A stretch of DNA of 64,000 nucleotides from Azolla caroliniana. Taxonomy: Eukaryota; Polypodiophyta. The DNA lies in assembly GCA_043228905.1 (NCBI GenBank), contig JBHGNT010000022.1, positions 7,812,001 to 7,876,000 on the forward strand. Reading direction: 5' to 3'. Positions 10,484 to 19,689 of this stretch are shown one piece after another (positions within the stretch are counted from its first letter, which is position 1; every line of letters begins with the position of its first letter). The translations under genes and the position numbers were made by a program. The notes beneath the pieces are model-generated. The model had not been told where the DNA came from, did not search any database, and saw nothing but the letters and a program-made list of their open reading frames with translations.

Positions 10484-11520
10484 ATGGCTACTGTTAGCGC
10501 CCAAGAATATGAATCCGTTTTCTCCGAGTTACAATGCCTAAAAGAAAAGTTTGTTGCTCTGGAACAAGAAAACCAACGGTTGATAGGGGATCTGCAACAA
10601 ATCGCTCTCGAAAAACAACAAACGCAACAACAACATGGGGAGTTAGCATTACGGGTACAACAACTCGAAGCAACGTTGCAACTACAAGGATGAAGTCCCC
10701 AAGGATTTCATTTAAGAGCCCAATATTGGACTTCCTGTGAAATTTGATGGAACGCGATCGCAATTCTGGGGATTCCTTAATCAGGTACGCTTAGTCATCC
10801 AGATGCATCCTTCCCGATATCCCACTGATGCGTCTCGAGTCGGCCTAATAGGCACGTTACTTAGCGGCTCTGCCTTGGCATGGTTCGCTCAGCTTCTAGA
10901 AAAACAATCACCCTTGCTTAATAACTTTGAATATTTTATTGGTGAGTTTAAATCCTGCTTTGGAGATACTGACAGCATCAGGACGACGATGAAGAAGATC
11001 CGAAGATTGCGTCAAGGCGATCGTCCAGCCTCTGCCTACGCGGCGGATTTCCATCTACTCGCCTCAGATATTCCCTGGGATGATCAGGCCCTCATGAAGC
11101 AGTTTGGCTACGGCTTGCGCAATGATGTCAAAGATCTGCTTTTAACCTTCCCCGAAGAACCAAAGTCGCTTACGGAGGCAATCAGTCGAGCGGTCTGATG
11201 TGACAACCGCCTTTTCAAACGGCGTTCGGAGCGTCAGTTACAAATACCACGCTCTTGGCCGGAACCCACATACGCCTCAGTAACGGCTAAACCGTTTGCA
11301 CGCGATGTACCTCAAGCCAATATTCCGACACCGATGGAGATCGACACCATGCGTCAACACGGCCCGTTATCGGAAGAAGAAAAGCAACGACGACGTGCCA
11401 ATCGATTATCTCTTTATTGCGGTGGACCAAGGCATATCGCCATCAATTGTCCCCATAGGCCAAGAAGACAGGTAAATCAAATCATCGCTTGTACTAAAAC
11501 CGAGTCTATTCTTCCCTTCG
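10484..11520 (+). pseudogene. Gag polyprotein of the gag-only element
   Basis: The start ATG at 10484 begins MATVSAQEYESVF and leads into a Gln-rich coiled coil (about 70 residues) that stops at 10693. A shifted frame then gives the capsid-like region (KFDGTRSQFWGFLNQVRL, LSGSALAWFAQLLE, FKSCFGDTDS, LRQGDRPASAYAADF), typical of Ty3-type gag (Retrotrans_gag). After a TGA near 11196 the same frame continues to a zinc knuckle-like LYCGGPRHIAINCP. The first Cys of the usual CxxCxxxGHxxxxC is Leu or Ser here. Gag would form the particle that packages element RNA. One frameshift and two stops make this copy non-functional. Confidence 0.75.
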
Positions 11521-11553
11521 GAGTGTCTGATAGTATTAATAGTACTAATAGAC

Positions 11554-11997
11554 TGTCAGGAATAGTACTAAAGCAGAGATGGAATTAGTACTAAGAAGAG
11601 AAGTACTATTAGTACTAAGAGGACGGGATTGCGTAAGATTCCCGAGAGAGGAATTGAGAAGAGGAGAGAGAGAGAGATAGCGAGGATGAGAGAGAGAAAG
11701 ATGATGACAACAGCTAATATATTATTTGAAAAGATAAGTACAAGCGGCTGAGAGGCTTAAGACTGGCGTTGAACCAATTTGGTTCAACATAACGCCTAGT
11801 GCCTTCTTTTATAGTGTTGTCAGGAGTAATCCTGAAACTTCTAGAATGTTCCAGAGAAATCTGGAATATACATTACTTTCTTATAATAAAACATAAATGA
11901 AAATAATATCCTATGAATTACAATAGATGGTGTGATGGTTAAGAGCTCGACCCATATACCATAAGGTCATGGGTTCGAGTCTTGCCATATCATGACA
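11554..11997 (-). repeat. Inverted terminal LTR of gag-only element
   Basis: Reads as the reverse complement of the three left LTRs: tgtcaggaatagtactaaag at its inner end, then the CT-rich stretch as its complement, the palindrome, and gtcttgccatatcatgaca at the outer end. About 444 bp. Its outer edge is the same U3-type edge as at 9151. Confidence 0.85.
11936..11982 (+). promoter_or_regulatory. tRNA-like A-box/B-box module at LTR edge
   Basis: tggttaagagctcga resembles a Pol III A box, and ggttcgagtct, about 22 bp further on, resembles a B box (GGTTCRANYCC). The T-arm pairing is weak (mostly G-U) and no convincing cloverleaf forms, so it is not a functional tRNA gene. The same module lies on the minus strand at the start of each direct LTR (about 9162-9226, 9590-9652 and 10008-10070). 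Confidence 0.55.
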
Positions 11998-12002
11998 CAT
12001 AA
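11998..12002. other. Target site duplication cataa (right)
   Basis: Matches 9146-9150 exactly. Removing the element and one copy restores adjacency of the two PPR fragments. Confidence 0.8.
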
Positions 12003-12390
12003 TAAGGACTCAAGAGGCATTGGATTGCTTTGAAAAGATGAGGAAACATTGTTGCCTCTTGCCACATGCATTTTCATTGTCTTGTGGGTTGAAAGCTTGT
12101 GGAAGCTTGAGAGATAGACAAAAAGACCGAGAAATACATGCCGACATCGTCAAAATAGGTTTTGAAAAAGATGTCCTTGTTGATAACACAATAGTCAACA
12201 TGTATGTGAATGGTGGGTTATTGTCGATTGCGCACTACTTGTTTAACACTCTAGTGGTGTGAGATGTGGTTTCACTAAACTCATTGATGGTAAGAAATGC
12301 CAAACAAGGGCATAACAAGGAGCCTATTTTTTGTTTTGAGGAGATGGTTTCAAAACGGGGGTTTACATATCCAGCGACTACAGATAGTGT
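12003..12390 (+). pseudogene. PPR (PLS-type) pseudogene, 3' fragment
   Basis: The continuation of 8893-9150 beyond the inserted element. It reads QEALDCFEKMRKH, LSCGLKACGSLRD, REIHADIVKIGFEKDVLVDN, TIVNMYVNGGLL and, after a stop, DVVSLNSLMVRNAKQGHNKE and CFEEMVSKRG. These are successive P, L and S motifs. One frameshift lies at the insertion boundary and a TGA at 12260-12262 breaks the frame. The usual MYAKCG is altered to MYVNGG. It once belonged to an organelle RNA-binding PPR gene and is now dead. Confidence 0.75.
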
Positions 12391-12639
12391 GTGCTTTTTA
12401 CAATATTACAAATATTTTCTTGAAATGTAAATAATTTTCAAATTCTAGAAGTATTTTACGTACTATACGTAAAATACGTATTTTATGTATTTTATAAGTA
12501 TTTAAAATATTACAAAACGTATTTAACGTATTTTTAAATTGGGAGGTATTATACGCGTATTAATACGTTATATATGTATGGTATCCGTACCGTACCTAAC
12601 AACCATGCGAGTGATAATGAATTATCGCATTGCCAATTG
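12391..12639. other. AT-rich spacer with cgtatttta repeats
   Basis: Low-complexity stretch with repeated acgtatttt and tacgtaaaatacg motifs between the PPR fragment and the LINE. Nothing coding is seen. Confidence 0.5.
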
Positions 12640-12646
12640 ATGGCAT

Positions 12647-13474
12647 GTGGCCGATGTGGCAGATAATAAAATTAGGATGACTGTATGGAACTGTAATAGT
12701 GCACTATGGACACACCCTGGCCGTCTAGAGGAGATTTTGAAGGTATCTGATATATTTTTCTTAGTAGAAACACATCAAAGTCCAAATCAAGGACTACATG
12801 AGTTGACGATTTCCGTTGGGAATATGTCTGTAGACAAACCCCACGTTGACACACTACTAGAGGGTCTGGAGGGGTTGCGATACTATTTCGGAGATAGATA
12901 CATAATATGATAGAAATACTAAAGATAGACCTAGAAGCCCATTTTATGTGGGTGAAAGTCCTCACTAGCAAGGACCAAGCAATATTTATCACCGTTTGTT
13001 AGTTCCCCCCGAAAGGATCCCGGTATAATATGGCCGGAGAGGCGATCATAGTTGATGACAGAGCGCCACATGGGCCTTCTCCATACGAACCTTTATCAAA
13101 TGACATAATCCAATATTCTTCTCAAAGGGGAAGTCTTCCTCATTGGAGATTTCAATGTGAGAACCCAATCCCGACAATGCACAACATTTTAGATGGATAA
13201 AAACCTAGAAATGTTTAATGTCGACCCTTTAGCCATAGGCATAACACATACATCAAAAGATCAAGGTGCAGACGCCACAAGCTTTGGCCATCATCTACTT
13301 GAACTTGGAAGTCGACACCAGATGATCATATATAATGGTTTGGCCGAGTGGTCGGGCTTGGAAGAGCTCACATGTTTCCCACATGGAGGAGGGGAAAGCA
13401 GAGTTGATTACCTAATAGGACGCCCTGAAGCTACCCACATGGTTAACTCCATGCCCTATTGGTGCAGACCATAG
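12647..13474 (+). pseudogene. LINE endonuclease region (EEP fold)
   Basis: The first frame reads IRMTVWNCNSALW and DIFFLVETHQSPN, matching the WN and ETH positions of exonuclease-endonuclease-phosphatase LINE nucleases. After frameshifts, LIGDFNVRTQ (about 13130-13165) is the GDFN motif, and RVDYLIGRPEA near 13400 matches the DYI region. The enzyme would nick target DNA to prime reverse transcription. At least two frame changes separate the pieces. Confidence 0.6.
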
Positions 13475-13726
13475 CTTCCTATACTTTTAGCTAAAATGTG
13501 ACACCTCCAACGCCACCAACTCTAGTCAACCAAACCATCACACCATAATACATTTCACGCATGAGCTCTCTGACATCTACTCCTGACATGTTCAAGCCCA
13601 TCTCTCCTCTTTTGATTCTTCCTTGCCTTTAGAGACCTCACCACGGAACTCACACACATCCTTCACTCAACAGCAATTAGTAGCTTCCCATACACGAAAC
13701 ACTCCAATCACAATAGAATAGGTTCT

Positions 13727-14050
13727 ATGCCACAGAACAAGTGGTATGATGAGGATTGTGGAGACTTGTATAGACAACTTAAAGTGTTGCAACTTAGTGG
13801 TACTATTTCCTCAGTACAGGCTCGCAAAGATATGTGCAAGATGACACGTCATAAAAGACGAGCTTGGGAAGCATCACAATATTGGGTGGTCATGAGTAGG
13901 GACTGCGTCGTTGCATGCAAGAGACTACGGGAACCGAGACCACAAACACCCATCGAGGATCCCAATATTTGGCACACATATACAGAGAGACTCTACCATG
14001 TCTTGAACCAACCACCCATACAATGCCTTCCACACCTCAACCAACCATAG
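13727..14050 (+). pseudogene. LINE linker between endonuclease and RT
   Basis: Open frame reading NKWYDEDCGDLYRQLK and RHKRRAWEASQYW. A W-x-D followed by a basic helix-rich stretch is what is normally seen between endonuclease and RT in LINE ORF2 proteins. No independent domain is recognised. Confidence 0.5.
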
Positions 14051-14222
14051 GGAAAATTTTAACGACCTCTAGGGTCACAAAGATCATAAAACAATTACAA
14101 CATAGGAAATCCATGGACCACACAGGGCCGAGCACATCATATATGCTCGAGAGTGCCTAGCCCCCTTTCTCACCCTACTCTTCAATTGTGCTCTCGCCGA
14201 GGGTTTTCCACCACAATGGACC

Positions 14223-15251
14223 ATGAACACAGTGGCCCTTGTACATAAAGGAGGGGACCCAATGGACCCATATACATATAGGACCATTATGATAGGTTAT
14301 ACACGCGCTAAACTATATGGTGCAGTAATGGAAGCAGAGCTCAATTATTATATGGAAACATTAAGTCTTCGAGCACCTGAGCAAGCTGGTTTTAGACAAG
14401 CCTTCTCCACTATTGACCATATCTTCACACTTAGGTTCTTAATTGACCAAACAAAGGCTCATAAGAAGAAACTATATTGTTGCTTTGTGGACTTCTACAA
14501 AGCCTTTGACACAGTTCCTAGGGAAAGGTTGTTTGATAGACTTAAAAGCTTGGAGATACCAAATGACATGATCTGGCCATTTATGCTCTATATGAGCCAG
14601 TCTCTGGGTGCGTAAGATGCCCAAGTGGCCTATCCGATTGCTCTCCTAGCACCATTGGTGTAAAACAGGGTTGCCCCCTATCACCGACTCTTTTTGGGAT
14701 CTACATTGATGAGATCACTGATTTTATTCCTTGTAAGGGAGGCAATTGAGTAAGTTAGTCTCTTACTCTACTCAGACAACATCGTCTTACTATGGGAGTC
14801 TGAACACGACCTACAAAAGCATCTTAATGCCCTAGATGACTTTTGTACACAACGAGGACTGGTAGTGAATCTAGCGAAAACTAAAGTCCTTATCTTTCAT
14901 ACATTGTCCCGAGTTAGGAGTAAATGTCACCTAATCCTCTCTCATAAACCAATTGAGGTAGTTGGATCATATGAATACTTGGGAGTCACTTTTAGTGCTT
15001 GTTTAGGTAAATTCTCAATGACCCAGGCAGCCAAAGATAGGCTAACGAGAGGGTATGCATCCCTCTCACTCTTAAAGGGACAATGCCACCAGGCATACTT
15101 TCAAGAGCCACGGACTAAGGGATGGCTCTTCGACTCATTAGTAGCCCCTTCCCTCATGTATGCATCAGTAGTATGGGCTCCAGGTCTACCATCTTTCATG
15201 TGGACGCAATTACAGAGACCTTTGGTGACGATGTTATCACGTCAACTCTAA
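14223..15251 (+). pseudogene. LINE reverse transcriptase
   Basis: Visible blocks are VALVHKGGDPMDPYTYR (the usual IPKxGdpxxxxNYR), EQAGFRQAFSTIDHIFTL, CCFVDFYKAFDTVPRE (first catalytic Asp), GVKQGCPLSPTLFGIYIDEI at about 14655-14720, and LLYSDNIVLLWES at about 14768. The catalytic YxDD is YSDN, so the second Asp is missing. NLAKTKVLIFHT follows. Frameshifts occur near 14615 and 14750. It would copy element RNA at the nicked target. This copy is inactive. Confidence 0.8.
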
Positions 15252-15296
15252 AGCAAACCGACAATACCACATGACATTATTAGAGCAAAGTTCAGT

Positions 15297-16067
15297 TTGC
15301 CCCCGATGTTAGTAGAAGCACTTTTCCAAGTGGTAGTTTTTATTCATCAAATACATAGCCAACCAAAAGATAGGATCTCCCGTCGAGCCTTTGAGGCATC
15401 CCGATCCCTATATGCGTCTAGAAACACTAGCTCTTGGTATAGCACTATAGTGAGTTGGTTACTTGCAAATGGCATAGACATTAATAACCTACCTCCCCTT
15501 AAGTACAACCATGGGACTGATCAAACTTTAATATCTCATGAAGACTGTAATAAAGTAATACACCAAGAAATATAGCAAATTTACACTCGATATACATGGA
15601 TTACCCCACAAAAGCCACTCCCATCTAAAATGGTGTACTATAAGGAACACTTCTTGGACTTCTCTAAGTCAAGTTTTATTACACAACCAAGATATCTAGA
15701 TACATTCTTATCAAAGGCACTAAGGGTGGCCATTGGAAAACTTAGGATATCATCTCACCAACTTGAGATTGAGAATTGTTGGGCTAATAGAGTCCCTAGA
15801 GAGGAAATGCTATGTAGATTATGTCACCTAGAGATAGAGGATGAGCATCATTTTACATGCAAGTGTCCAACCTATACCGAGATAAGGGCAGAATACCAAG
15901 ACATATTAGGACCCTCTCCCACCCTCTCCAAACTATTAGATACCCCGGATATAAAGAGACGAGGTAGGTATATCTTAGAGCTAAAACAACATAGGGAGAA
16001 TAAGCTACAAATTGTTAACCATAACCCTTTTAATATTCATCAACATGTAAATAGTGTAATTTTTTAG
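15297..16067 (+). pseudogene. LINE C-terminal region with CCHC knuckle
   Basis: Two open stretches (15297-15575 and 15630-16067). The second contains CRLCHLEIEDEHHFTCKC, a Cys-x2-Cys...His...Cys arrangement typical of the C-terminal knuckle of LINE ORF2 proteins, where it helps bind nucleic acid. The last residues are Asn/His-rich before TAG. This part has the fewest lesions. Confidence 0.6.
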
Positions 16068-16075
16068 GAACAAGG

Positions 16076-16500
16076 GGAGACGATGAATATGGATACACTT
16101 ATGCCACATAGCCTCTCTCTTGAGGAAGCAGAAATGCAAAGAACAACCAAACGGCCTCGGATGTTGGTCTTCAAAACAACTTGACGTGGAGTAGAAACAA
16201 TTAAGAAGATAAGGGAGCGTGAGCTACGCCGACTAGAAGCTATGGTTGGGGTACCTTCTACATTGGGACCTGGGGGGGCCACATCCACATCGAAACCCTT
16301 TGACCTCCCGCTTCTTTTCAAGAGACTTGGATGGAAATGAAACTAGGCCTAGTATTAAGCCATTTCATTGTAGAACATGTTTGTTATTTTACTAGAACTA
16401 TTTAGCTTAAGCTCAATTTTTATTTTATTTTATTTCACTTTCAATGAATGGGTAAATATCCCATTTTGTTCTAAAACAATTGGCTCATGGGCCAATTTTG
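16076..16500. other. Presumed LINE 3' region
   Basis: Contains a short frame (about 16083-16340, MNMDTLMPHSLSLEEAEMQ, one stop) and then AT-rich sequence. A LINE 3' UTR is the simplest reading. No poly(A) tail or duplication was found. Confidence 0.3.
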
Positions 16501-16741
16501 GCCTTAGAAGACGTTAATATATCTTTCTTTCTTTCTCTTCTTTATGTCCCTTGGAAGTTTCTGACTTTCCATATGCAGAATGCAATAATTTAGCATTAAG
16601 CTTCTCAAGATAGTTCCATAAGAAGCGGGGACAACGATCCTAGAGGACGCAAGGATTCCATTTGTAGGTTTGAACAAAGGCCTTGAGATGTGTGATCTTG
16701 CCTGCATCCATGGCTTTTCTTCGTCTTCACACTTCTTCTTC

Positions 16742-17218
16742 TTAGTTCTCTCTCACCGATTGCTTGTTTCTTCCTTTTCCTTGAGGCCTTCCAGAGGGTC
16801 TTCGGATTTGCGGGGCCATGGATTGAGCCCCTTGGTAGCCTTTCCTTTTCTTGGAAATGAATTTGGAGAGCAAGACTCGTGCGGTGCTAACAAGAGAAGC
16901 TTTGAAGGTGCCATGGGAGAATATATGAATGGTGAGAACAGAGGAGTTGTCTTCATGGACGGAGTCTTCGGGCACCAAGAATTGAAGCTTGGCATTCCAG
17001 GTTGGGTTATGGTGGCCATGACAGGCGGATACATGCATATACATCTTCTTCTGTGGATGAATCCATGCCATGGCCATGTATGTTACGCTCACATGGCATT
17101 GCTCCTTCATCCTCCTCACACCATGAATGTCCTCCATCACACCATATCTCTTCGTAGATTTCTCATTCTTGGAGACTACATCTTGAGTTGACATGATGCT
17201 CACCTGGACTTGAGTCAT
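16742..17218 (-). pseudogene. C2-domain protein fragment (SRC2-like)
   Basis: Uninterrupted frame of 158 codons on the minus strand. The centre reads GHHNPTWNAKLQFLVPED, SSVLTIHIFSHG and LVSTARVLLSKF, which match the P-x-W-N...F.V.E / L.I.I / G.ARV.L beta strands of small plant C2-domain proteins such as SRC2. The tail QIRRPSGRPQGKGR resembles the RRPSGRPxG motif after the C2 domain in that group. These proteins bind membranes or Ca2+ at the cell periphery. The N-terminal strand is poorly matched and the usual Asp ligands are not obvious, so it may be a truncated or decaying copy, or one exon of a spliced gene. Confidence 0.45.
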
Positions 17219-17514
17219 TACCCTGTATTCATTGCCAAATACGTGGGAATACCACTGCGATAGTTGTCTTCTTGCTCCCGAAACATTGAACTGATTCTTG
17301 TCTTCATGATGTCATCCTCTCCGTCGGATCAAGACCAGAAAATACAAAGAGTATTGTTGTTCTATTGCAGTAAATGGTCGAGATCCATATCAACAACATC
17401 CGCATGTGTAATTCATCGATCAGGAAGAACATAACCATGTGCACCAACATCCTTCCGCCATGAGTAGTTCCTCAACTTCTTGTTAAAGGCAGGTCAGCCG
17501 TAGGGCGTGCCAAG

Positions 17515-17760
17515 TGTTGATTTTCTGGGCTCCACCCCCCTCCCAAGAGGGTTGAGCATGAGGGGAAGAGAGGGAAAGAGTAGAGAGAGACACAATTATT
17601 GAGAGGCAAAAACTACTATTATCATTCATGTCCCCTATGGTGGGGTTATATAGGTACATTACATGAGGATCATAATCCAAGAACATCCAATGAGGCTTGT
17701 AGGTTAATTAAATAACCTTCTATTTTTGCACACATTAACCTAAATGTGTATGTGTTACAC
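17515..17760 (-). repeat. Possible LTR promoter fragment (minus)
   Basis: On the minus strand a TATA-like acctatataacccc at about 17650 is followed by a CT-rich leader and a GGGAGGGGGGTGG stretch. That arrangement is common in the LTRs of this window. No partner copy or element end was found. Confidence 0.25.
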
Positions 17761-17779
17761 ATATTAATATACTCACACT

Positions 17780-17994
17780 TACCCTTGTGCACACTTGCAC
17801 AAATTACAACATTACTTTTAACACAAGACTTTACATTTATCTATCCACATACCAACACACTTATACACTCACCCTTACAATCCCACGGATAACAGGAAAA
17901 GGGATCACACATCATTGGACGATTCCCTACACTCCAATGCAAAATGGTGTAGCTGAACGAATAAACCAGACGATCCAAGAACGAGTGACGGCAA
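17780..17994 (+). pseudogene. Old Copia integrase fragment (left of insertion)
   Basis: The last part reads GKGITHHWTIPYTPMQNGVA and ERINQTIQERVTAML. This is the Copia integrase region around the catalytic Glu (NGVAERxN). The frame continues across the inserted Copia A element as MLQQSGLKLQF at 22995, so both belong to one older plus-strand Copia. Upstream sequence of that element is not recognisable. Confidence 0.7.
17990..17994. other. Target site duplication ggcaa (left)
   Basis: ggcaa before the LTR start TGTTGTAATAAAC, matched by 22992-22996. Confidence 0.85.
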
Positions 17995-18239
17995 TGTTGT
18001 AATAAACTAATTAGTGTAGAATAAATAAATAGGAAACTAAATAATAAAAACGTAACCTTATGATATGAAAAGGTGCACCCCAAAAATAGGGTGCACCTAT
18101 AACCACCACATTTTCTCTCTGTGTTGTCGGTTGGTTGTAAGAGAGTGACAGAAACTATCATTCAATTAAGTTTTCTTCTTCTCTTTCTCTCTCTTTCTCT
18201 CTCCCTCTCTTTCCATTCCATATTCCCTTATTTTCCACG
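17995..18239 (+). repeat. Copia A 5' LTR
   Basis: TGTTGTAATAAAC to TTTTCCACG (A at the last base in the 3' copy). It contains the inverted pair ggtgcacc...ggtgcacc (aaaggtgcaccccaaaaatagggtgcacct) and a long CT-rich U5. Confidence 0.9.
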
Positions 18240-18250
18240 TGGTATCAGAG
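18240..18250 (+). other. Copia A primer-binding site
   Basis: tggtatcagag is complementary to the 3' end of initiator tRNA-Met, the usual primer of plant Copia elements. It begins immediately after the LTR. Confidence 0.85.
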
Positions 18251-18331
18251 TAGTGAAGGAGTCCAACCCCACCAAGAATTGTGTCGCGGTGTTAATAACG
18301 AACGTGTGAATTAAAGAAATGTTTTTCGACC

Positions 18332-19290
18332 ATGTCAAACAGTGGAGTGATAGCAAATGTGGCGGCAAATGCTGCCCAGGTATCGTCTCACACTTATCAC
18401 ATTGAAAAACTAAATGATAAAAACTATCAACCATGGCGTATGACCATGGAAATTATATTAGAACAACATGACTTGTTAAATATCGTCGATGGAACCGACG
18501 TGTGCCCTAACATTAATGTCCCCACAAATGCACTTGACGTTCAAACATGGAAGCGGCGTGATTTAAACACTCGCTTAGAACTTCTCCTTCATATGGAGGA
18601 CACACTTAAGCAAAGTGTGAGAACCTTGACTACCTCCAAACATATATGGGATAGATTAGAGGCTGATTACCTCCATATGGATATTACGTCCCAAGTTGCA
18701 AATTTAAAAATTTAATAAATATGAATATGAATGAAAATGATGATGTTGATACATTTGTTAAAAATTGGAGACTTCGACTTGATGATGTGATCCTTTCAGG
18801 ACTTAGTTTGCCAAGTTCTGTTCAATCTGCCCTCTTGTTAGCCGCCCTACCCCCATCATGGCAACCATTTATAAGTACAAAATCCACATCAGCCAACATT
18901 AGTGTCCCAACATTAGTGGCATCAATCTCACAAGAAAACATACATCGTAGGGCAATAAATCAACCATCCTCATCTCACACCGCACTTTATATCAAACATC
19001 CAAATTACAATAAAAAAACCTTACAATAAACCTAGATCAACATACCAACCTAATAACTCCAAATTTTATTCACGGACTTCTAAATTTAATGATTCAAGGA
19101 ATCATAAAAAATCTAGGTTCCTTAGATCCTTTTGTACAAATTGTCAAAGGAGTGGACATGAAACAAAAGATTGTTATAGGAATCCTAACAATGGGAAAAG
19201 AACATATAAAGAAGACCAATCTTACAATGCATCACGTGATGACTACGATCAAAATAATGACATATGTCATGGTGACCAAAATTCCGATGA
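18332..19290 (+). pseudogene. Copia A gag
   Basis: ATG at 18332: MSNSGVIANVAANAAQVSSH, then LNDKNYQPWRMTMEIIL (the NYxxWxxxM motif of Copia gag, UBN2 family) and IWDRLEADY. A stop at 18715 and a frame change lead to FVKNWRLRLDDVILSGL and LLAALPPSWQPF. A second shift at a run of A near 19015 precedes the knuckle CTNCQRSGHETKDC (about 19130-19175). Gag packages element RNA. It is broken here by at least two frame changes. Confidence 0.8.
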
Positions 19291-19318
19291 GGATAATGAA
19301 GACTCTTTCATTGCCTTC

Positions 19319-19612
19319 ATGGCCCTCACTTCATTTAACAACTCTCCCACTTCAACGTGGATTCTTGATACAGGTGCCACATGTCACCTCACCTCAAGAG
19401 TTGAATGGCTCAAAGACTATAAGGTCTTAGAGCATCCTTTCCCGGTTAGATTTGGGAACAATGGGGTTGAATATGCCCTTGGACATGGGACTGCCCATCT
19501 TGAACTTTTTTATGGGAACTTCATTGAAATCAATGAAGTTTACTATATACCTAACATAGCAAAAAACGTGATATCTGTCAATAAATTCACAAATGATAAT
19601 ACATCCGTCTAG
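19319..19612 (+). pseudogene. Copia A protease
   Basis: STWILDTGATCHLTS is the aspartic protease active-site region (D-T-G-A) of Copia polyproteins. It is followed by HGTAHLELFYGNF and IPNIAKNVISVNKF (the LPxxxxNLIS region). TAG at 19610 ends the frame. It would cleave the Gag-Pol precursor. Confidence 0.8.
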
Positions 19613-19689
19613 TTTTATCACAAATATTGTATCATTCGTCATAAGACACCCTCTGGACAAGGCTATGTCGTTAACTGTCCCAGACAAGG

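Larger units (their letters stand above)
9151..11997. mobile_element. Gag-only LTR element with three direct LTRs and one inverted LTR
   Basis: The order is LTR (9151-9588), LTR (9589-10006), LTR (10007-10439), gag (10484-11520), and an LTR in reverse orientation (11554-11997). Both outer termini are the same LTR edge, TGTCATGATATGG inward. The whole is flanked by cataa and interrupts a PPR pseudogene, so it behaves as one insertion. No protease, reverse transcriptase or integrase is present. Known gag-only elements of this kind are called TR-GAG and depend on enzymes from other elements. The reversed terminal LTR is not a normal product of integration; see the findings. Confidence 0.8.
12640..16075 (+). 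mobile_element. Decayed LINE (non-LTR retrotransposon)
   Basis: In order there are an endonuclease-like region (12647-13474), a linker, reverse transcriptase (about 14060-15251) and a C-terminal region ending in a Cys/His knuckle (15297-16067). This is the layout of the second ORF of LINEs with an EEP-type endonuclease. There are several frameshifts and stops. Neither the 5' end nor a poly(A) tail is evident, so the limits are approximate. No LTRs flank it. Confidence 0.75.

Noticed and set aside
11936-11982. Functional tRNA gene
   Set aside because: Only A- and B-box-like motifs are present. The T arm pairs mainly by G-U, one pair fails, and the acceptor and anticodon stems do not form.
9151-11997. 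Foldback or Mutator-like DNA transposon, because of the long terminal inverted repeats
   Set aside because: The repeats are LTRs also present in direct orientation, gag lies between them, and the target duplication is 5 bp rather than 9 bp.
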